This document shows, piece by piece, positions 61,458 through 64,000 of a stretch of DNA of 64,000 nt. This stretch comes from Coffea arabica (lineage: Eukaryota > Streptophyta > Magnoliopsida > Gentianales > Rubiaceae). The DNA is taken from positions 7,262,501 through 7,326,500 of the forward strand of contig NC_092323.1 of assembly GCF_036785885.1 (NCBI RefSeq), given 5' to 3'. The translations under genes were made by a program, and so were the position numbers. The notes beneath the pieces are model-generated. The model saw only the letters and a program-made list of their open reading frames with translations. It was not told the origin of the DNA and did no database searches. The number at the start of each line of letters is the position of its first letter. Position 1 is the stretch's first letter.

Positions 61458-61867
61458 CATGACATTATCAATATTGAAACAGAGCGCTTTTTTAGGTTCA
61501 TCTTCCTTCATTTGAATCTTGTAATTTTTACATTAGCGAAGTTAATGATGAATAAAGTTCAACTCCGCCAGATTAAATTGAGTTATTATTGTTATTAGCT
61601 ATTGTGAGTCGTGACGTTGCAATGGTTTCGTTAACCCTAAAATTAGCCTATGCACAATTAACTAACGTTCTTAACAAATTAATGCAATTCCTCATATGCC
61701 TTCTTCTTGGGGATAGAGCTACCTCAGATTATCTAAGTTGCCATAAACATCAACTAAACTAAAGACTTTCCTTTTTTTTTTTTTTCTTTTCATAGACCTT
61801 ACAAAGAAACCAAGCGGGGTTTCTATGCTGAGATCATCCTCCCCACGTCCCGTTGCATACCTGCAGG

Positions 61868-62374
61868 TAGGCATGGCCACGGTTCCAGAACCAACGGTTC
61901 TGGTTCCAGAACCGCCGGTTCTGGTTCTTCAAAGAGGTAGAACCAGAACCGCACCATATAAGATGGTTCTGGTTCTGGTTCCAGAACCGGCGGTTCTGGT
62001 TCTTCAAAAAGGTAGAACCAGAACCGCATAGTTCTGATTTCGATTCCTTATGGTTCTGGTTCCGGTTCCGGTTCCGTATGGTTATATGCAATTTTATTTA
62101 ATTTCTTATCCTTACCAATTTTAATACAAATATAACAATATATTTAAAATTTTAAATAAAATGTAAAAAAAAATACAAAATAAATATTATATTTTAATTT
62201 TATTATTATTCTACAAAGTACGAAATAATAAATAGATAATACAAATTTTATGAAAAGTACATTACATTGTCAAATTACATTACACTATCAAATGGTAATC
62301 ATTTTAAATGGAAAAGAAAATATTTGATTTTTTCATTGAAATTGAGATGAAATATCAAAACAAACATTAATTAT
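61868..62374 (-). mobile_element. hAT element terminus and 3' untranslated region
   Basis: The element end reads TAGGCATGGCCACGGTTCC. The next about 200 bp are filled with GGTTCTGGTTC and GAACCAGAACC motifs in both orientations. The 8 bp immediately outside, CCTGCAGG (61860-61867), are the candidate target-site duplication; the other end lies beyond the window. The AT-rich DNA from 62100 to 62374 is the transposase 3' flank. Confidence 0.75.
61880..62085. repeat. Subterminal hairpin repeats of the hAT element
   Basis: Two copies of a unit of about 80 bp occur (about 61908 and 61986). Each holds GGTTCTGGTTCTTCAA followed closely by its near-complement GGTAGAACCAGAACC, so each can form a hairpin. 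Further GGTTCCGGTTCC units follow to 62085. Such motif clusters are where hAT transposases bind. The repeats also create spurious open frames on both strands. Confidence 0.85.
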
Positions 62375-64000
62375 TTAATCATCTTCATTGCTTGCGACGG
62401 CACTAGAATCAGTTGTATAATTGAATTCTTCTTCTTCATTTTTTTCCATTTCTTGTTGTCTATATTCTGATCTAGTCCAATCATCCACGCATGCTTGAAT
62501 TTCTAGTGATTCTGGGCTTAATCTCGATCTTGTCTCATCCAAAATGCTTCCACCGGCACTAAAAGCTTGTTCCACTGCTACTGTTGATGCTGGAGTTGCT
62601 AAAATTTGCTTAGCAATAAGGGAGAGGATAGGATAATTCTCTGATTTTCGCTTCCACCAGTCAAGGACTTTAAACTGTTTAGTTAAGCTGCTATCATCAT
62701 GCTCAAACTTGGTAGTTAGATATGATTCGAGTTCCGTATTAGTATTAGGTGAACCCTTTTGTCGTTTTGACCTTTCAAGAAGTATTCTATCACCAATCTT
62801 GACAGCCCTTTTAAGACTATTATCAGTGTTACTAGAGGGTTCCAAAATACTAGTAGGAAATCGATCACCATAAGTAATAAAAAATTCATTATATAAAGAA
62901 CAAATAAGCTCTTTAACTTCAAACACTTTTTTACTAACATCGTGGGCATAATTTTCGCTACTATATATTTGTTCATAATATGATGACAAATACTCATGCA
63001 AACCATCTAATCTAACACGAGGATCAAAAACAGAAGCAACTAAATATATATGTGGAATATGTTCATAATAGTTAGTCCATTTCCTAAACATTTCCCTAAT
63101 AGGTTGCTTCAGAAAATCATCATTTTTAGCTTCATTTAGACAACCAACAATATTACACGCCTCGGTAAGGAATAAATGAGTAGTAGGATAATATACACCA
63201 GACAAAGTATAAGTAGCATCATTAAAAACTGATAAAATTTCTAAAATTTTATTACAAACAATCCAATTATTTTCATGCAACAATATTTCGGTCATGTTAG
63301 TTGCAAAGAATGCAATTAATAATTCACTATAATTGTGTGATTCTTTGAGTAATTCAAATGTTGAATTCCAACGAGTAGGAACATCTCTTGAAAATCTTTT
63401 TGGATTTTTTCCATTGACTTTACAAAAAGTGCTCCACTTTTTCATTAATTTAGGGTGTGCCCATAAATAAGAAATTGCTTTTCTAATAGGTTTTATATGA
63501 TTTTCAAGTGCTCGTAAACCATCTTGTACGGCTAAATTTAAAATATGGCATGCACATCTAATATGAAAAAATTTACCACCTAATCCAGGTTGGCAAAGAT
63601 CTCGCAACTCTCCAATAGAAGCGGTATTTGCGGATGCATTATCAAAACCAATTGAAAAAACTTTTTTACATAGACCATATTCTCCCAAAATAATACTAAT
63701 CATTTTAAAAATGTTTAGAGCATTGTGAGATTCATCAAAAATACGAAAAGCTAGCACTCTTTTTTGTATATTCCACTCATTATCAATCCAATGACAAGTT
63801 ATGGCCATATAAGAATGTACTTGCCAATGGTCACTCCAAATATCGGAACATATAGATACACGACTATCTAAATTTGAGAATAATTGAATTAACTCTTTTT
63901 TTCCTTGATTATAAATATTTTTAAGTGTTCGTCTAAGAGTGGTTCTAGGAACATTTTTAAATTGAGGATTTAAAGAATTTTGACAATATTTCTTAAAACC
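62375..64000 (-). CDS. hAT-family transposase, partial (N-terminus beyond window)
   Basis: The minus-strand frame is open from the window edge to a TAA at 62375-62377, giving 541 residues. The edge sequence is in frame with the rest, so the methionine at 63808 is internal. The RNase-H-like catalytic core starts with CSDIWSDHWQVHSYMAI. It continues through FSIGFDNASANTASI, HIRCACHILNLAVQDGL and RDVPTRWNSTFELL. A central hAT-specific domain follows, and the C-terminus carries the dimerisation domain LDWWKRKSENYPILS, TPASTVAVEQAFSAGG, RSRLSPESLEI. The tail is acidic. This is the Ac/RICESLEEPER-type group. No stop or frameshift interrupts it, so the copy may be young or even functional. The N-terminal BED zinc finger would be to the right of the window. 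Confidence 0.95.
   Translation of the reverse strand, partial: GFKKYCQNSLNPQFKNVPRTTLRRTLKNIYNQGKKELIQLFSNLDSRVSICSDIWSDHWQVHSYMAITCHWIDNEWNIQKRVLAFRIFDESHNALNIFKMISIILGEYGLCKKVFSIGFDNASANTASIGELRDLCQPGLGGKFFHIRCACHILNLAVQDGLRALENHIKPIRKAISYLWAHPKLMKKWSTFCKVNGKNPKRFSRDVPTRWNSTFELLKESHNYSELLIAFFATNMTEILLHENNWIVCNKILEILSVFNDATYTLSGVYYPTTHLFLTEACNIVGCLNEAKNDDFLKQPIREMFRKWTNYYEHIPHIYLVASVFDPRVRLDGLHEYLSSYYEQIYSSENYAHDVSKKVFEVKELICSLYNEFFITYGDRFPTSILEPSSNTDNSLKRAVKIGDRILLERSKRQKGSPNTNTELESYLTTKFEHDDSSLTKQFKVLDWWKRKSENYPILSLIAKQILATPASTVAVEQAFSAGGSILDETRSRLSPESLEIQACVDDWTRSEYRQQEMEKNEEEEFNYTTDSSAVASNEDD

Noticed and set aside
61823-62091. Open frames on both strands rich in PEP/VLVPEP or NRNQN repeats
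   Set aside because: They are translations of the subterminal GGTTCTGGTTC hairpin repeats of the hAT element.
1-64000. CRISPR arrays, operons or tRNA genes
   Set aside because: The window is plant nuclear DNA; no regular spacer-repeat arrays were seen and no tRNA cloverleaf could be supported by eye.

Overview
This window is nuclear DNA from a flowering plant, most likely a eudicot and probably not a nodulating rosid. Genes are split by many GT-AG introns, intergenic DNA is AT-rich, and foldback and inverted-repeat transposons are common. Every recognisable protein is a standard land-plant family. The clearest lineage hint is a SYMRK gene with a shortened LRR region, which fits an asterid-like or basal eudicot better than a legume; species-level identity is inference only.

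Layout. At 1-458 lies the last exon of an ABCG half-transporter (STR/STR2-like). At 3554-5645 (+) is a two-exon pectinesterase with an altered active-site glutamine. At 7527-14592 (+) is a complete 14-exon SYMRK (symbiosis receptor-like kinase, 905 aa). Then come three genes on the minus strand: BRICK1 (15369-15779), organellar oligopeptidase A (16982-23654, 16 exons, 799 aa) and mitochondrial serine hydroxymethyltransferase (26119-31612, 15 exons, 517 aa). A small uncharacterised protein lies at 34879-35196 (+). A seven-exon AGL17/ANR1-clade MADS-box gene (37454-43336, minus) follows. From about 43.4 kb the DNA is gene-poor. It holds a degenerate tandem array of L-type lectin receptor kinase 5' ends, of which only the last copy (54640-56580, +) is intact. 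The window ends inside a hAT transposase gene (62375-64000, minus).

Mobile DNA. Four non-autonomous elements have both ends visible with target-site duplications: a hAT element at 23831-24691 (8-bp TSD ATTGTGTT), a Mutator-like MITE at 40287-41046 (9-bp TSD TATATTTAA) inside a MADS intron, a near-perfect foldback MITE at 50241-51008 (9-bp TSD TTCTTTATA), and a hAT-like element at 51735-52760 (8-bp TSD with one mismatch). A further inverted-repeat element lies at about 877-1714. The terminus of the coding hAT element, with dense subterminal hairpin repeats, begins at 61868.

How the genes relate. Most neighbours are unrelated housekeeping genes: actin nucleation, presequence-peptide degradation and photorespiratory one-carbon metabolism. 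The notable exception is the left end, where a transporter resembling the arbuscule-associated STR2 group lies about 7 kb from SYMRK, a gate of the common symbiosis pathway. An AGL17/ANR1-clade MADS gene, a clade linked to root responses, lies further right. No wholly new biological system was evident. The strongest unusual observations are the SYMRK architecture (one LRR exon fewer, a GC-AG intron), the pectinesterase Q-to-H change, and the paralogous empty sites that date the foldback MITE insertion.
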